DNA of 64,000 bases from Manduca sexta (GCF_014839805.1 NC_051129.1:9242920-9306919), one strand, 5' to 3'; counted from the first letter of the stretch, positions 23,029 to 35,650 are shown. A program made the numbers and translations. Notes: generated by a model not told the origin, from the sequence alone.

Positions 23029-24224
23029 TGGATTCGTTGATGTTGAAATAATTTAGTAGCGTATTGATTCTCAGCAACATGTTTAGGGTCTATGCGACGT
23101 TTTAAATTGCTTCCTACGTCACAATTGTGTTTTTTCAGAACTTTATGTATCTGTGTGCCAGATATAAAAATCTATTACCAATTTACACTCGATTAATTTG
23201 AAAATCGAATATTATAATTCAAACAACGAATACACAAAAGAGTAAATAAAAAGTGTATTAGAAAAGAATGTCCGCTCGTTGTTAATACATCGATCAATCT
23301 CTATTAAAGCGAGAAATTCCTTTGCAAGTATGCGTGACGCGGAAACGTGGACTCCGATAGTTTTTATTTTATGCATGATAAATGGCATTCGATACACGTA
23401 TTCAACGTATCCGGGGCTTATGATACATCAGTTTGAGTTATTGCTTCTCTTTTCACGTGAGAATTTTAATCTATCGCCTTGACAACATAGTGTATTATAG
23501 GAAAAATGGATACAAGTTTTGAGTCACGTAATGGAAAAGCCTTATTAAATAACATATTATTTAAGTTACTTACGTACGTAGGCACAAAACAGCACCAGAA
23601 ATGTAAAATAAAAATCCAAAACGAAAAAACAAATCAAAAGAGAGATCGGTCAATATTTGATACATTTCTCATTGAATTCAGATTATTTGAAGGAAAATTT
23701 TATGAAATTAGAATAAATTGTATCTTCTGAATAAATGACGCTTCTTTTGATCCCGGCAGGCGAGCAAATTCTCAATTATTAATTGCTTTATTTGTTCAGC
23801 TTCAGTGATCTCTATTTATTAGCTGTTCTGTATTTCTCCATTTCGTTACAAAGGTTTTTTAGGTAATATTTATTGAATGCCAATAACGGATTTATAGCAA
23901 AAGTAATTTATTAGGTAACGGTATATGAATTAGATTTCTTTTATTCGTATTTTGTCTGTTAGTTTTTCTTTGGAAGATAATTTCAAGGGTAGAAAAGATA
24001 TTAATACAACGAGTTACGTAATTCATCTTAAGAAAGATTTTTTGATATCTGGACCGAATAGTTTAATTGGTTGATGGTCTACGTCAAGTCTTTCCGTAAT
24101 TCAATCAACATTATCCAGATCTATAAAGTATTCTATATTGTTTTCATCGTGTTTGATCCTAAATTATTACCATACATGAGATATAAAACTCGCCACACTG
24201 ATGCACGTAAGTTTGTCGGGTTCC
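23029..24224. other. Intron sequence, nothing recognised
   Basis: AT-rich with short open frames only. The open frames at 23279..23482 and 23506..23730 have no recognisable motif or splice context. Confidence 0.5.
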
Positions 24225-24370
24225 TGGATCAGTCTGTGTAAATCTGGATCCAACAAGCCGGCATGATAGTGTCGACTGTCGAGGGCCAATCATCTCTCGT
24301 CAATTGACTTTCTATTGGATCCCACTTCACTTACCATCAGGTGCAGCGGGTCATTGTGCCCGTATAAATA
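24225..24370. repeat. Dispersed repeat R2, copy
   Basis: It contains caagccggcatgatagtgtc and cttaccatcaggtgcagcgg, the reverse arrangement of the R2 core at 15735..15841. It is non-coding. Confidence 0.5.
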
Positions 24371-25529
24371 AAAAGATTAATTATACTCATATTTTATGAA
24401 CAATGCCTAGTAGTAGATAATACCTGATACCGAGTTTCCTGTCACAATTAATCCAATTACCAACAAAGTTGCTCGAAATGCTACTAAAATCGTAAATACA
24501 AAAACAGTGACAAAAGATTTTTTGGTTTATACCATGGGGATTCTAGCAATTATGTTTCGGAGTTAAATGTACCAAATGACCCTCCCTGACAAAGCTGGAT
24601 GTCGTGATATGAAAAGCCGATTACCCTGATGTTTGACAAATAACCATTCTCACAAAAATGGGGTTTTATGCCGCGGGAAAATCCATGTTTCTCGAGCGAT
24701 ATTGTTATAACATCGAAAGCCATGTAATGAGATTTTTTATACGATTTCTTTATAAAACCAAAGTACGTAAATTGATCACTTGCCTAATGGGAACTGCTTA
24801 TAAACTGAACATTTCTGCATTACAAAGCAGTATACAGGTGATTTAAAGACGTGACCATTCTACAAGACGTTGGATGGTGTTTTTACTGTTTATTGCTGGT
24901 CGTATCGTTTACCACTCGAAGCAATTTCTTATCGACAACCATAGCATGAAAGAGAAGGGTAAAGAAATAGCAGTTGAGTACATTGTACAAGACAGAATAT
25001 ATTACATATACATACATATAACTAAAATTAAATAAGAATAGATAACCCACATATATCATTAAATAATATAACCAAAGCTGTAAATTATAATATATGAAGA
25101 TCAACGTCAAAAGGTAACACTGGAAAATAGAAAGAAAATAATTAATTCAACAGAAAAAAAGTAGTCCTTAACTAGTTTCCTACAGCTACTGCCAGGGCTT
25201 GGCAGAAATAAAACATGATTACGTAGTATACGTGGCACCTATCATGTAGTAACTAGTAAGCAAACGATAGCGTAAATTACCGCCGCCCACACTTAAGTGG
25301 AATTGTGTGTGATTTTACCAAGCTAGAATTGGTCAAGGGAAAAGAGTGGAATTCTTCGAGGTATGGCTATTTCAGTAACCGCTTATGGTATCGCTTTATA
25401 GTGTTTTTTTTTAATCTTTGTTGAAGGAGCTTAGTCGTTATTTCGCGACTATGTCGCTGCGATATATGCAGTGGTTTTACGTACGTCAACTGGCTGAAGG
25501 GGTGAATAGAGATATAAATTTTAATGTTG

Positions 25530-25905
25530 AATAATTAAGGTCAAGGACTCTAGTTGTAGTATCAGATATTTTGTTTTTCGAATTATTTTATGACACACTC
25601 TTGCCTTTTATCCCCAAAGGCGTAGGCAGTGGGGCAACTGTGCGCCCACTTTCTATTTTAATGTTAATAATTACGTTTAAAGACTCTAGTTGTAATATCA
25701 GATATTTTGTTTTTCGAATTATTTTATGACACGCTCATGCCTTTTATCCCGAAGGCGTAGGCAGTGAGGCAACTATTGCACCCACTTTCTGTATGATATT
25801 CCATCTCATGATGTTACATAATCGTGCTATAAAATGGTTACATTCCTGTTCGGTCGTGCGTCCCTATTAACCCTGTCTCACTGTGAGATAGAAGACCCGA
25901 GGCAT
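25530..25905 (-). repeat. Tandemly duplicated SINE S1 tail, period about 126 bp
   Basis: gactctagttgta(g/a)tatcagatattttg occurs at about 25556 and again at about 25682. In each unit it is followed by the S1 sequence gccttttatccc...aggcgtaggcagtg. The right end continues with more of the S1 body (tgttccg-like sequence, degenerate). A local duplication of a SINE 3' end with flanking DNA is the simplest explanation. Confidence 0.65.
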
Positions 25906-26786
25906 TTTATTCCGGCTGCTATAAAAACTCTTTACAATCTTCAGAACCAATCTATCATTTAACTATCAAAAACAGGCGCGTAACACCGCTTCAAGCTATA
26001 TTCCGTAACAATGTCACGAACTATTAATTTAATTCGGATGTGCCCATGTCTCTTTGCATCGGGCGACTCATTTCAGTGTTTATCAGCTTAATAAGAGGAT
26101 TTCGGCAAAGCCGAGTTTGCCACCTCTAGGGATTTCTAGGAAGCAGAATTCGAAATTCGGGGTAGAAGCAACAATTTGCCGAAACGTGCTATTGATACCC
26201 AGTCACGTGAAATTCGTTTTGGGAAGAGCCAGAATATCAAATTTCTTTAGAAATGGCCACAGTGATTTGTATGTCGCCAATCAATGTAGCTTTAGCTGAA
26301 CATTTCGGATCGGTATTAGCCAAGTTAAAATGGTTTTTACTGCACTATTTATTTAAAGTTCAAAACAATGTGGGCGTGTGTGGGAAGCTGTTTGTATTAA
26401 TATAATGTATAAACTTGATGCTAAAGGTTAGGTAAAGTTTAATTGGATTTCGCCCCTGGCAAGAGCGAATTTGCAATACAGACTTGTTATATTATTCGCG
26501 TTATTGGTATACGTATCGATTTGGATATATTTTTTTGTGGAAAATCAGATGGAATAAGTCCGGAAATGGATTTATATCCATTATAAAGATGAACGACCTG
26601 TAACATAATGGAGCGGAAATAAGCTCGGGACAGTATGTTTGCATTTGATGCACCTCTATCGACTTTTTTGCCATATTTTGCTTTAGGCTATTAAATATGA
26701 ATTAATCACCTTACTCTTTTATAATGATTTCTTATGTTTACGTGAATGTTAGATATCGGGATAATATTAGTTTTTGGATTTTATCG

Positions 26787-26880
26787 GTGTTTTTTATTTG
26801 AATTGTGTCCCAACGTTTCGAAGACTTCGCAGCCCTCATTGTAGGTGTTGGTCGTCCAAAAAATCAGTTACAATATCTAA
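26787..26880. repeat. Dispersed repeat R5, fragment
   Basis: It contains cccaacgtttcgaagacttcgcagccctc, the reverse complement of the R5 core at 49880..49935. It is non-coding. Confidence 0.5.
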
Positions 26881-27014
26881 CTAAATTTTACAATTATACA
26901 TCTTTTCTTTAATTAACTGATGTCGATCTAATCTATCCAAAATTAATCTAAGTTTATTAGATTATAAATTTTAATAAGTACCTTGAAATCCAATACTTTA
27001 ATACCTACCGATTC

Positions 27015-27215
27015 AGCATTACATTCATACTCATCATCATCATAATTTCAGCCGGGAATCATCTATTGCTGGACATAGGCCTCCTCCATTGAGACTTCGT
27101 GGGGGGCCTGCCTACACTGCGTCTTCCGGTTCGTGGTCGCTACTCCCGAACTTTTCCGCCCCAACAGCCATCAGTTCTACGAGCTATGTGACCTGCCCAT
27201 TCAGGTACTATTTCA
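27015..27215 (-). mobile_element. RTE-like LINE 3' end remnant
   Basis: On the minus strand it reads from a degenerate ORF2 C-terminus (EEAYVQQ) into a terminal ATGATGATGATG run. The same arrangement is on the plus strand at 30300..30652. It is short and degenerate. Confidence 0.55.
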
Positions 27216-28107
27216 TAATATTTATTCAATAATTATATTCAGCCGCTTTTGACCAGAAATATCCCATTGACAATGATAATTTATAATAGACGCCATTACC
27301 TCAAAAACACAAACACCAAACAACAATTAAATACATAAACGCCTGTCAGCAATAATTTTGCCCAAAATCAACACAATCGTCCATATCTATAAATCATAAT
27401 CAGTGTCTTTCTCTTCCAATCAAAATTATACAGTAATCGACGATCTAATGACTTTTTTTCGTGCCCACAAGCAGTAGTTTCGATGCTTGGCGTTATTTAT
27501 TTTACGTAAAATATAGGTTAGGTAAAGTTCGTAGTGGTCTTAAGTGGTTTATTGATTGGATTGTGGGTCTACTTCGTAATATCCGGTCGTTGTCGAATGT
27601 TCCAGATTGCTGTATACAAGGATATGTCTGATGTTTCTTTGAAAAGGAATTTACTGGTAATGGAATATACGGGCTGTGTCCGGATAGGGAACGCAACTAG
27701 TGACTCTACAGTTTTTCACGGAAATTTTGTAATAGATTAAACACGGCTATATTTCATTATTCGTTTATGAATTTGTTTACTAGTTTTTGATCGTGGTTGC
27801 GTTCGTCTATCTGTTAGATTGAAAGCAGTAGAACGTAAATACATTTGTGCGCTCTTAGATTTAAAAAGGACGTTTTTAATTGTTGTTTATGATTATGACG
27901 CATAATCTGTGAAATCTACAAGAATAAATAAAATAACGAAACGATTTAACAGTTTGGAATTTTTATATAATACCTTTAATCTCATCTAGTCGTTAAGTTT
28001 TAATTTGAATCCCATGATCATTCCCAGGGTTTTAAATATTTCTAAGTATAAAAACATCATCACAGCTGATTTGGAGTTTTTTCACATACCTATATAAAAT
28101 GGTTTAA

Positions 28108-28250
28108 TACTCACACCACTTGAAGGCGTAGGCAGAGCCAACAATAGTGCACCTACTTTCCGTCGTGTGTATGACCTCCCATAATGGAATAGGAGGCGAG
28201 CCTATCGCCATATCGGGCAAAAATTTCAGACTACGGACTAATACTAAGTT
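28108..28250 (-). mobile_element. SINE family S1, partial
   Basis: The 3' part of S1 (gaaggcgtaggcagagccaa ... gcctatcgccatatcgggc) is kept; the tRNA-like head is missing. Confidence 0.6.
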
Positions 28251-28647
28251 TAAATATATAGCTAATACTGAGTTTAAAAAAACAATATATATCTTTTAAT
28301 ATACTATTTATACACCATAATAATAAACCCGATTTATGGCATGAGAATGTGCGTTTTCGACCGATCGTCTCAGCATTTGTGAACCATTTCAAAGTAGTTA
28401 AATATCATAAACCCCCGGCCCTGTGTGCAAACAGACCATAAAACTATCAAAAACTATAAATTTCAAGTAGTTACCTGTTTAATTCGTAATGATAGTGTTT
28501 TAGGTGGCGTGACAACGGGGTATCAGCTAACATCGGGTTGGGCAGTCCAATGCACTGGATCGCGAACATAACTTGCACTTTAGAACTGCAATCTCACTTC
28601 CATTACGATAAAGATTATTAGGGATAATACTAGCTTATGTGAAATAA

Positions 28648-28923
28648 ATTTCACACACATCGCGTTTTTGCAAGCCAGAGATGCAACCAGGACACCCGCT
28701 TTTCGCCATGTGTGTTCCGTCCCATGATGTGATAGTTTAAGCCTCTCGCCTTCATCATTATCGTTAGCCCATTGCAGTGAACAACTGGACATTGGCCTCT
28801 CCCAAGGTACGTCACAAAGCTCGGCCTATCGCCATATCAAATATAAATTTCAAATTCCGGTCTGTTCTTGAGCAGAAAAAGTTGGGATCAGAGCGTTGTC
28901 AACTACTATGCCACAGACGCAGT
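28648..28923 (-). mobile_element. SINE family S1 interrupted by an RTE-type LINE end
   Basis: S1 sequence (cacttttcgccatgtgtgttccgtcccatgatgtgat type) runs to about 28745. It is interrupted at about 28745..28815 by catcattatcgttagcccattgc...ggacattggcctctccc, an RTE-type LINE 3' end like that at 27015..27215. It then resumes with cggcctatcgccatatc. This shows the order of insertion. Confidence 0.55.
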
Positions 28924-30010
28924 AAAATAAGATTATAGCGCCATTAAAAGAACAAGTAGTTCACCTGATGTCTAATGATTTAAACTGTCCATAATTCCAT
29001 AGTGTGTTGACGGCCTTAAAAGAAAGGATTGAGGATTAAGGACGAGTGTCACTTCATGTTTATTGTTTGAGACAGTAGTGGATTAGTACCTATGTGGAGT
29101 TTAGGGGTCTAGACGTAGCGGCGTGCGTCCCCGATCCGATATTTATAGTCTAGAAAAGCATGAACAGAATGGCACTACTAATTTTAAGTCTTATTTCAGT
29201 GGAAACTATAAAAGTAAAGAATTAGCACACTACATCGTTTTCTACTGTAATAGTGTATAACATATTGGGTATAAACCATTTTTGTTATCATATTTCAACG
29301 TGGTAATCGAACCGCGATATTTCGCTTGTCAACTGACTACGCGTCCGTTTTGTCATTGACATCGGTGGTGAGTTATGGCTAGCATCAGAAATATACACAT
29401 ATTTCTTTTTAAATTGTCCTCTATAGTTATATATTGTAAGATAGGTTATATACTGTAAGTCATGTAAACTTTTCTCTGAATTAATGTCCCACTTTGGGGT
29501 GTTCTGGGATAAAATACTCTAAAATATATTAATCAAGGACATCCTAACGTCTTTACGAAATTTCATTTTATTATATTACGAACCATTGCTCGCAGTTTCG
29601 CCGCGTGACAGAGTTTTTCTGGATAAAATACCCGTTACATAATTTTCTGGGATAAAAAGTTACGTATGACCTTCCCAAAGTCTCAATCTATTCACGGGAT
29701 ATTTAGCCTGTAGCACTCAGGAGTAATGTAGCTTACAATTAGTAAAAGATTTTCAAAATCGATTCAATAGGTTCAGAGATTAGCCCCTACAAACCTCAAC
29801 TCACAAACTTCACCTCTTTATTATTCTAGTATAGATGAAATGTAATGTAAATTAGATCGTGGTGGGGTTACATTCCACGTTTCATGACTATTCTCGAAAA
29901 AAATAACGAATTTAAAATCAAATAACAGAAAGTGTGTCATTTTTAATATGCTCTCACAGAAGGTATAGCAAACCATAATGACTATTGATATTTCCTTAAT
30001 TTATTACTAA

Positions 30011-30292
30011 CTAGTTGACCCGACAGACGTTATCCCGTCTTATCTATGATTTGCAGCGCGCATTCTGTCAATCGCTGACTGTTATTTCAAACAATTGAAA
30101 GTTATATAAAAATTAATATTATCGTTAAGTTTTCTTAAATTTTCTAATTCTCCGCGCAATTTTTTTTCTTTCATAAGAACCTTCTCCTGAAAATAACAAA
30201 CACAACAAAAAAATATATATTGAAATGGGTCCAGCCGTTCACGCGTCATGGCATGACCAAGGGAAATAGGGATTCATTTTTATATATATAGA
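30011..30292 (-). mobile_element. Short Helitron-like element (family H2), inverted copy
   Basis: Reverse-complement match to 9372..9652 with almost the same length (282 bp). It starts TCTATATATATAAAAATGAA after a host A and ends GTCAACTAG before a host T on its own strand. It directly abuts the LINE remnant at 30300..30652. Confidence 0.65.
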
Positions 30293-30299
30293 TTTTGAA

Positions 30300-30652
30300 A
30301 CTCATAGTCGATCAGCGAGCTATGGAGAGAACTATGCTTGATGTTTCTCTACGTGATCGAATCAGAAATGAGCAGATCCGAAGAACGAAATTCACCGACA
30401 TAACACATCGGATTAGAAGCTAAAGTCGCAGTGGGCAGGGCAAATAGCTTGCAGAATTGAATGCCGATTGGACAAGAAGATTTTGGAGTGGAGGCCACGA
30501 ACTGGCAAGCGTAGCGTCGGACGTCCACCCACGAGGTGGACAGATGACCTCATAAAAGACGCAGGAGATCGCTGGATGCGGGCTTGGTTGATCTGGAAAT
30601 CTTTGGGGGAGGTCCTTGTTCAGCAGTAGACATCCTGCGGCTGATGATGATG
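30300..30652 (+). pseudogene. RTE-type LINE ORF2 C-terminus, frameshifted
   Basis: Plus-strand reading gives RAMERTMLDVSLRDRIRNEQ, then IRRTKFTDI. After frame breaks it gives LEWRPRTGKRSVGRPPTRW and TDDLIKDAGDRWMRAW, ending with LVQQ and a TGATGATGATGA tail. This is the C-terminal signature of lepidopteran endonuclease/reverse-transcriptase LINEs. The frames are broken and no catalytic part remains. Confidence 0.7.
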
Positions 30653-31189
30653 ATTACTTATGTTATACATTCCAAAAGGCAATTATTTATAGATGTAAAT
30701 AATAAGGTATAGAGTCCCAAAGCTACTTTTTATCGGAAACGTAGAAATTAAGGTTTTTATCGATATGTACAGTAATATAATCCTAACTATATGACTTTTG
30801 ACCTTGTGCCGTTCGTGTTGACATTTCTATTAACGCCGACCGACCAGTCGCACCTCATTGAATTTTACAATTATATTACTGCGATGAAGTCACCGATTGG
30901 GGGAAGGTAATAGCTTACTTCCAAGTAATACTTAAAAATAAAATTGAGTTTATTACACTATTATTAATCATGTTTTAAAGCATGGATCTTTTGAGACGGT
31001 TATAAAAAATATTTTCATGTATAGAAACATCATTGTATTCAATATATTTTGCTATGTCATTCTTTATAGTTACAAGTAAAAACAATGCAGTGTAAGCGTC
31101 ACTACAATATTATTAACTTTTCAAGCGTCAAACAATAATTATTAATACGTATTTGTGAATCTTTTTTTTTAAACACGAGGAAATCTGTA

Positions 31190-31265
31190 AACGGATTTCT
31201 GCCGGACAAGGCAATCATCCCACTCCACTTACCATCAGATGCAGTGGGTCTAATTGCATTGTCAG
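31190..31265. repeat. Dispersed repeat R2, fragment
   Basis: It contains cttaccatcagatgcagtggg and gacaaggcaatcatccca, a diverged half of R2, followed by a poly-A stretch. Confidence 0.4.
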
Positions 31266-31439
31266 TTTAAATAAAAAAAAAAAAACATTATTTACTCAAT
31301 CATCAAAACAGTCATAACATTGTTCTGTTCAGTTAGCTTCGTTATTAAGTCACTCAGCTTTTACGCGATAAAAGGTTTTCCGTTTTTGGCGAGAAAAGAT
31401 CTCGCGGCGCTACAATTTAGGCTAATGTAATTCTCCGTG

Positions 31440-31745
31440 AAACTGTTGATAGAAAGGAATGTGCCCAAATGTGCCGGTATGTTGTTAAACCCATGAACCG
31501 TATATCTAAGGATGGTGTTAAGGGGAAGCTCTTTTATGTGGTAGTGGCGAAGGGTGAAATTTTTCGAAAAGGAACCCGACAACATAATACAGGACACAAT
31601 TATGTCGGCCTGTTGGAACCTGATATACACAGGCTGATCACGGTACGCAACACTTACGTAGGCCACTATGGCGGGTTTTAACACCTTGTGCACGATGGTC
31701 GCTATTCGGGCGGATATAAAAGATACTACTACTAACAAAAACATA
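31440..31745. repeat. Composite repeat: R4 block plus R2 right half
   Basis: About 31530..31600 (tatgtggtagtggcgaaggg, aacccgacaacat) is an inverted relative of 47215..47310. About 31590..31740 matches the R2 right half (tatacacaggctgatcacgg ... ggcggatataaaagatac). The long minus-strand open frame across 31361..31837 runs over these repeats and is not a gene. Confidence 0.5.
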
Positions 31746-31914
31746 TATATCTTTAATTGTACACTGGCGGAATTCATAAGGGTAACTATAGAAACTCTAA
31801 CCAATAATGTATCGACCATAATGAAATAACTATGCATAACTATTTGTATCTGAATTGGCTATATGACAATGTAAATATAATCGCATTGGGTGTAACTCCT
31901 GTAAGATTATATTT

Positions 31915-31943
31915 AATAAATAAATAAATAAATAAATAAAAAA
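31915..31943 (+). repeat. (AAAT)n microsatellite, probable LINE tail
   Basis: Tandem aaat units end an AT-rich stretch (from about 31795) with no coding content. The arrangement suggests the tail of an old LINE insertion. Confidence 0.6.
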
Positions 31944-32039
31944 TTAACGATACTTAATGTGTATCTTAATGTTACCCATTAATTATATAATTTGCGCGTG
32001 TATGAATTTCATATTTATAGACTTCATTTAAACATTTAA

Positions 32040-32225
32040 TAAGTATGCGCGGAAATGACGCAGTAAAGCCTACACCACCGATGCGCTGTCGGCTGTCATG
32101 TCGAGATCCGCGCGACCCCGCACCGTGTGTCACGTCGCGGATTTTTATATTACTGGACGTCGCCGTGGTGGCGCCGCGCCGCGCCCTGTAGGCAGGCATG
32201 GTACGTACTTACATGCGTTCGTATT
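32040..32225. promoter_or_regulatory. CpG-rich non-repeat patch with a TATA-like box: candidate promoter or first exon
   Basis: A GC- and CpG-rich island in an AT-rich intron, not matching any repeat seen elsewhere in the window. On the minus strand a TATA-like box (atataaaaatcc) lies at about 32138..32150, with CpG-rich sequence downstream and an ATG at about 32098..32100. A strong minus-strand donor (GCAT|gtaagtacg) is at about 32211, just upstream of the TATA box. On the plus strand there is a possible donor (GGCATG|gtacgtac) at about 32200. It could be a further alternative promoter of the collagen gene or an unrelated first exon. No conserved peptide was recognised. Confidence 0.3.
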
Positions 32226-32479
32226 GGTACGTCTCTCGTATAATAATAATTATTATATTCATATACACATGGTCAGTGCTAAACGTACCTCCGGATAGGA
32301 AATTTAAAAAATAAAAATGTAAATAATAATAATAATTACTCCCTGCTCCTTGCAAGCGCTGGGTTTGGCTGTATTTCCTCCATAAGTACAGACAGAAAGA
32401 GAACTTGCATAGTGTATATACCCCAACTAGAGTAATGTATCTTAAAAGGGCCTGTACATGTTGGATCCATGTCCCCACA

Positions 32480-33855
32480 CAAGCGTTCTAAAAGGACTGG
32501 CCTTTATGCCGTGATTTCTCGCGAGAAAGATGCAACATATTATTAATAAAAGCCTTATTCACTGATCAAATGTAGTACAGTTTTCACGTATGTATAATAA
32601 TTCAATTTAATTTGATAAGAAACAATTAATGGAAATCTGCCTTTATATTCTTCAGCACCTAGTTGTTTGGTCAGGTTGTCCTGCGACGTAAGCCTCCCCT
32701 GGTTTCTTCCACTTCTCTCTGTTGTATACATGTGTCTATTTAGATGAGTATCAATGCTCTGACTATATCTATTGCCAAGCAAAATTGTTGTAATATATTG
32801 TTGGAATTTGACAAAAGTTGTAGTCCATTATGCTATACCTAAATACAGTGCAATTATGATTACTGGAATCTAATATAGCCGTTGGATTATATTTGAACAG
32901 GAATACCACAAAAATGTATTAATAATTATTCTAACGCAAATTTGGAGACCTAATTACGGTTATTATTAGCCTAAAGCTAAAATTTAATTAAATGAACTTC
33001 CATTCGCCATTTATGGCTTCTGTTTCGATGAATATGCATATGGCTCACGTTCATACGTTTATTAATATTGTTGAGTTTGGGTAATAAACGAATGGACGAT
33101 ATTTTTATGAAAGGACCTATCGTTACATTGTTCTAATAGCGGAATTGCGTGCTAGTTACAGAAATATACGGATTTATTTTTAATTACTCGGGTGTGTTGT
33201 GATAGCTCTGTGGCAATTGAAGGCTGCAGTCTCGCAATTTCCTTTGTTCTAGAAATATCTTTTATACGTAAAGTTACGGTTAGTTTCTGAGGGGGTGAAA
33301 CATTTTTAACACCAACCTGTGTAGCAAGAATAGTAGAGTCGTCAGTTTCATATAGGGTCCAATTTATTTATCTATTAACATAATTACGTGTGTAAATATA
33401 ATTAGTATGTATTGGGATACAAACACCATCAAAATCCTTTTTTTTTTAATTTTTACTTAAAAAGTTTGCTTGCAGTTTCACGACCATGTCAGTCCGTACG
33501 TCCGCTTTCTCCGGTGTTCCCTCACTTTCCACGATTTTAAAGTATTTTTCTGAACCCTTCCGAAACAGGAACCGACAAAAAACTAAAATGCTCATATTGA
33601 CACTCAAAGTATGTGGTCCAATCGCATGCTACGACAAAACATGATGAACGTCATCTCGTATTCCACAGTCGGAGCAATTTGAAGAGTCTAACGCCCGCAC
33701 AAGATGTTTAAACATATTAGTCAGAATCTGAACGAAAGCGTTTATACATTTTCTAAAATTACTTTCAACTACTTAAAACTTACAACCCTATTTTAGCTAC
33801 AAAAAACAAAAATAGTACAAAATGATTACAGATTTTGAGAATGTAACGTTGCCAT
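32480..33855. other. Intron sequence, nothing recognised
   Basis: AT-rich, with no shared repeat identified and no exon in phase with the collagen gene. Confidence 0.45.
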
Positions 33856-33925
33856 CTTTGTTGGAGTTATCTTTTACAAATATTATATTATCGATATAAT
33901 ATTTGTAAAAGATAACTCAACAAAG
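33856..33925. repeat. 70-bp near-perfect palindrome
   Basis: ctttgttggagttatctttt... pairs with ...aaaagataactcaacaaag, with one extra g in the left arm, around the centre tatcgat. Arms of about 31 bp give a long hairpin. It may be a minimal foldback MITE or the remnant of one. Confidence 0.8.
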
Positions 33926-34835
33926 AAGCATAATCCTCACAACACGCTTATTTACCACACCCTTCTTATAACACCTAAAACCTTTTACCGCAAAAACAAA
34001 TTCTTTAATATATTTTAATCCTTCGCCTTAACGCGAACTCCCTAAAAAGCATACGAAAGCGGATTGTTTCAATATCGAACTCGGCTTGTATCCGAATGAA
34101 TTATTTATATGTATCGAATTTCGTATGGCCCCAACAGAGTGGATGTTGAGCGTGACTTGACTCTTAGAAAGGGCGTCTTTACTTTTAGAAAATCTATTGA
34201 CGCCCTTAGCCCAGACAATGCCGATATGCAGGCGTATTTTTTGCTTTACTTTGCCAATAAATGGTCCCCACTTGGACGTCAGTTTATATAGCTTTTGTCT
34301 TTTGGAGGTTATGTCAAAATAAAGTTGGAAATTCGTTATAAGATTTTTCTGGGATGTACTACCATTATGTTACAACATTTAATTGTACTTTCTTGTGTGC
34401 AATTATAGTATTTTTTCTTCTACCTGCTTTTATCTACAAAGAGGTACGTTTTAAACTTATGCAAACTTGGCCTAGTTTTACCACAGGCTGCTTGCCTGAA
34501 CGCTGCAATCCTCTCAGAAAATCGAATACCGATTGAATCGTGAAATAAACCCCATCCAAATTGTTTACTAATTTGGGAATCAAGGATCTCGTAGTTTATA
34601 CCCTTTGTTATTCTATGGATACTTACATGGATATAAAATGGAATTCTGTAATTTTCAATTATTAACCCATCGAAATAAATATAGATTTCTGATTTTATCG
34701 TGGTATTATGCATTTTAATTTTCTCCCTATACAAAAACGCGATAAAATTTGTAAACTACTTTTATTCGTATATATCCTTCGCGTAAAAAAAGGAAATCTT
34801 TATTAACATCAACGTCATTTTCATTAAAAACTTAC

Positions 34836-34901
34836 AGCATACAGACGGTATGCAATAGTAAAGACACAAAGGACGAAGACAACTGCGTAGCTTCTATTCA
34901 T
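34836..34901 (-). CDS. Mp: Mp alternative first exon: signal peptide (secreted form)
   Basis: Twenty-two codons from ATG to donor GCT|gtaagt, ending in phase 0. It encodes MNRSY (basic n-region), AVVFVLCVFTIAY (hydrophobic core), then RLYA, a small residue suitable for signal-peptidase cleavage. Joined to the exon at 20655..20703 it gives RLYA|VNPDEN, placing the mature N-terminus at or near the exon junction. A TATA-like sequence (ggtataatcc) lies about 40 bp upstream. The exon is too short to show as a normal ORF and was found by reading the strand. It lies in the intron downstream of the membrane-anchor exon, so it implies a separate promoter or an alternative splice. Confidence 0.7.
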
Positions 34902-35424
34902 AATCGCCGTACTACAATGGAAATTAATATGTGCTGGATTATACCGAGATTTGCTAGAGCGAGTCTCCCGTAATATGACGCCACGTATGCGAACTTTATT
35001 ACTTTTTTTTATAACTGAATGACTAGGGCAAGCCGATTGCCTGATGGAATAACAATTCTTACTTTCTAACTGTCTGAACCTGTGGCGGCGTCGTGTGCCG
35101 AGTCGACGATTTCTCTACAATATAATATTTAAGAAGGCCTATGGCTGGCACATGCGTGATACCCTGAAAACCTGGACTGGGGAACTGAACTGGTGCTGCT
35201 TGTATGCATTGTTCTGCCCAATTCGTTTTCTATATCACATACCAGGGGCATGTATTGGAGAATTTCAGATTTAAGTATTTCATCATTCCTGAGAGGGTTG
35301 TAGACTCGTATGGGAATTTAAAATTTCATACGTCTCTAAGAAGCGAAAGATTGTCAAAGATAGAAAAAAAGAAGAAATTTATGGTCCGAACAATAATGCA
35401 TACTGGAAAAAGAATTGGTGGTAA

Positions 35425-35650
35425 GATGTATTTCATATTCGCCCGGATAGCAACCACCGTACAAAAGATGTTAAAACCCTATCAGTGGTCCACGAAAGTG
35501 TATCGCGTAAGGCGCAGCCTGTGTATATCCGGTTCTAACAGGCCGGCATAATTGTGTCGACTGCCGAGGGGGAATCAACTGTCGTTAGCCGACATTCAAC
35601 TGCACCCCACTCCACTGACCATCGGGTGCAGTGGGGTCACATAGCTCATA
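35425..35650. repeat. Dispersed repeat R2, copy
   Basis: It contains cccggatagcaaccaccgta, gtgtatatccggttctaac, caggccggcataattgtgtc and gaccatcgggtgcagtgggg, the full R2 core in reverse order to 15735..16110. The open frame here on the plus strand runs through this repeat. Confidence 0.6.

Noticed and set aside
24421..24540. Possible third alternative first exon on the minus strand (hydrophobic TLLVIGLIV run, pyrimidine-rich tract and GT)
   Set aside because: There is no in-frame ATG. Splicing at the obvious AG gives TAG at once in the phase required by the collagen gene.
31361..31837. Minus-strand open frame of 158 codons
   Set aside because: It runs across repeat blocks (R4 and R2 halves) found elsewhere in the window in other frames, so it is a chance frame in repeats.
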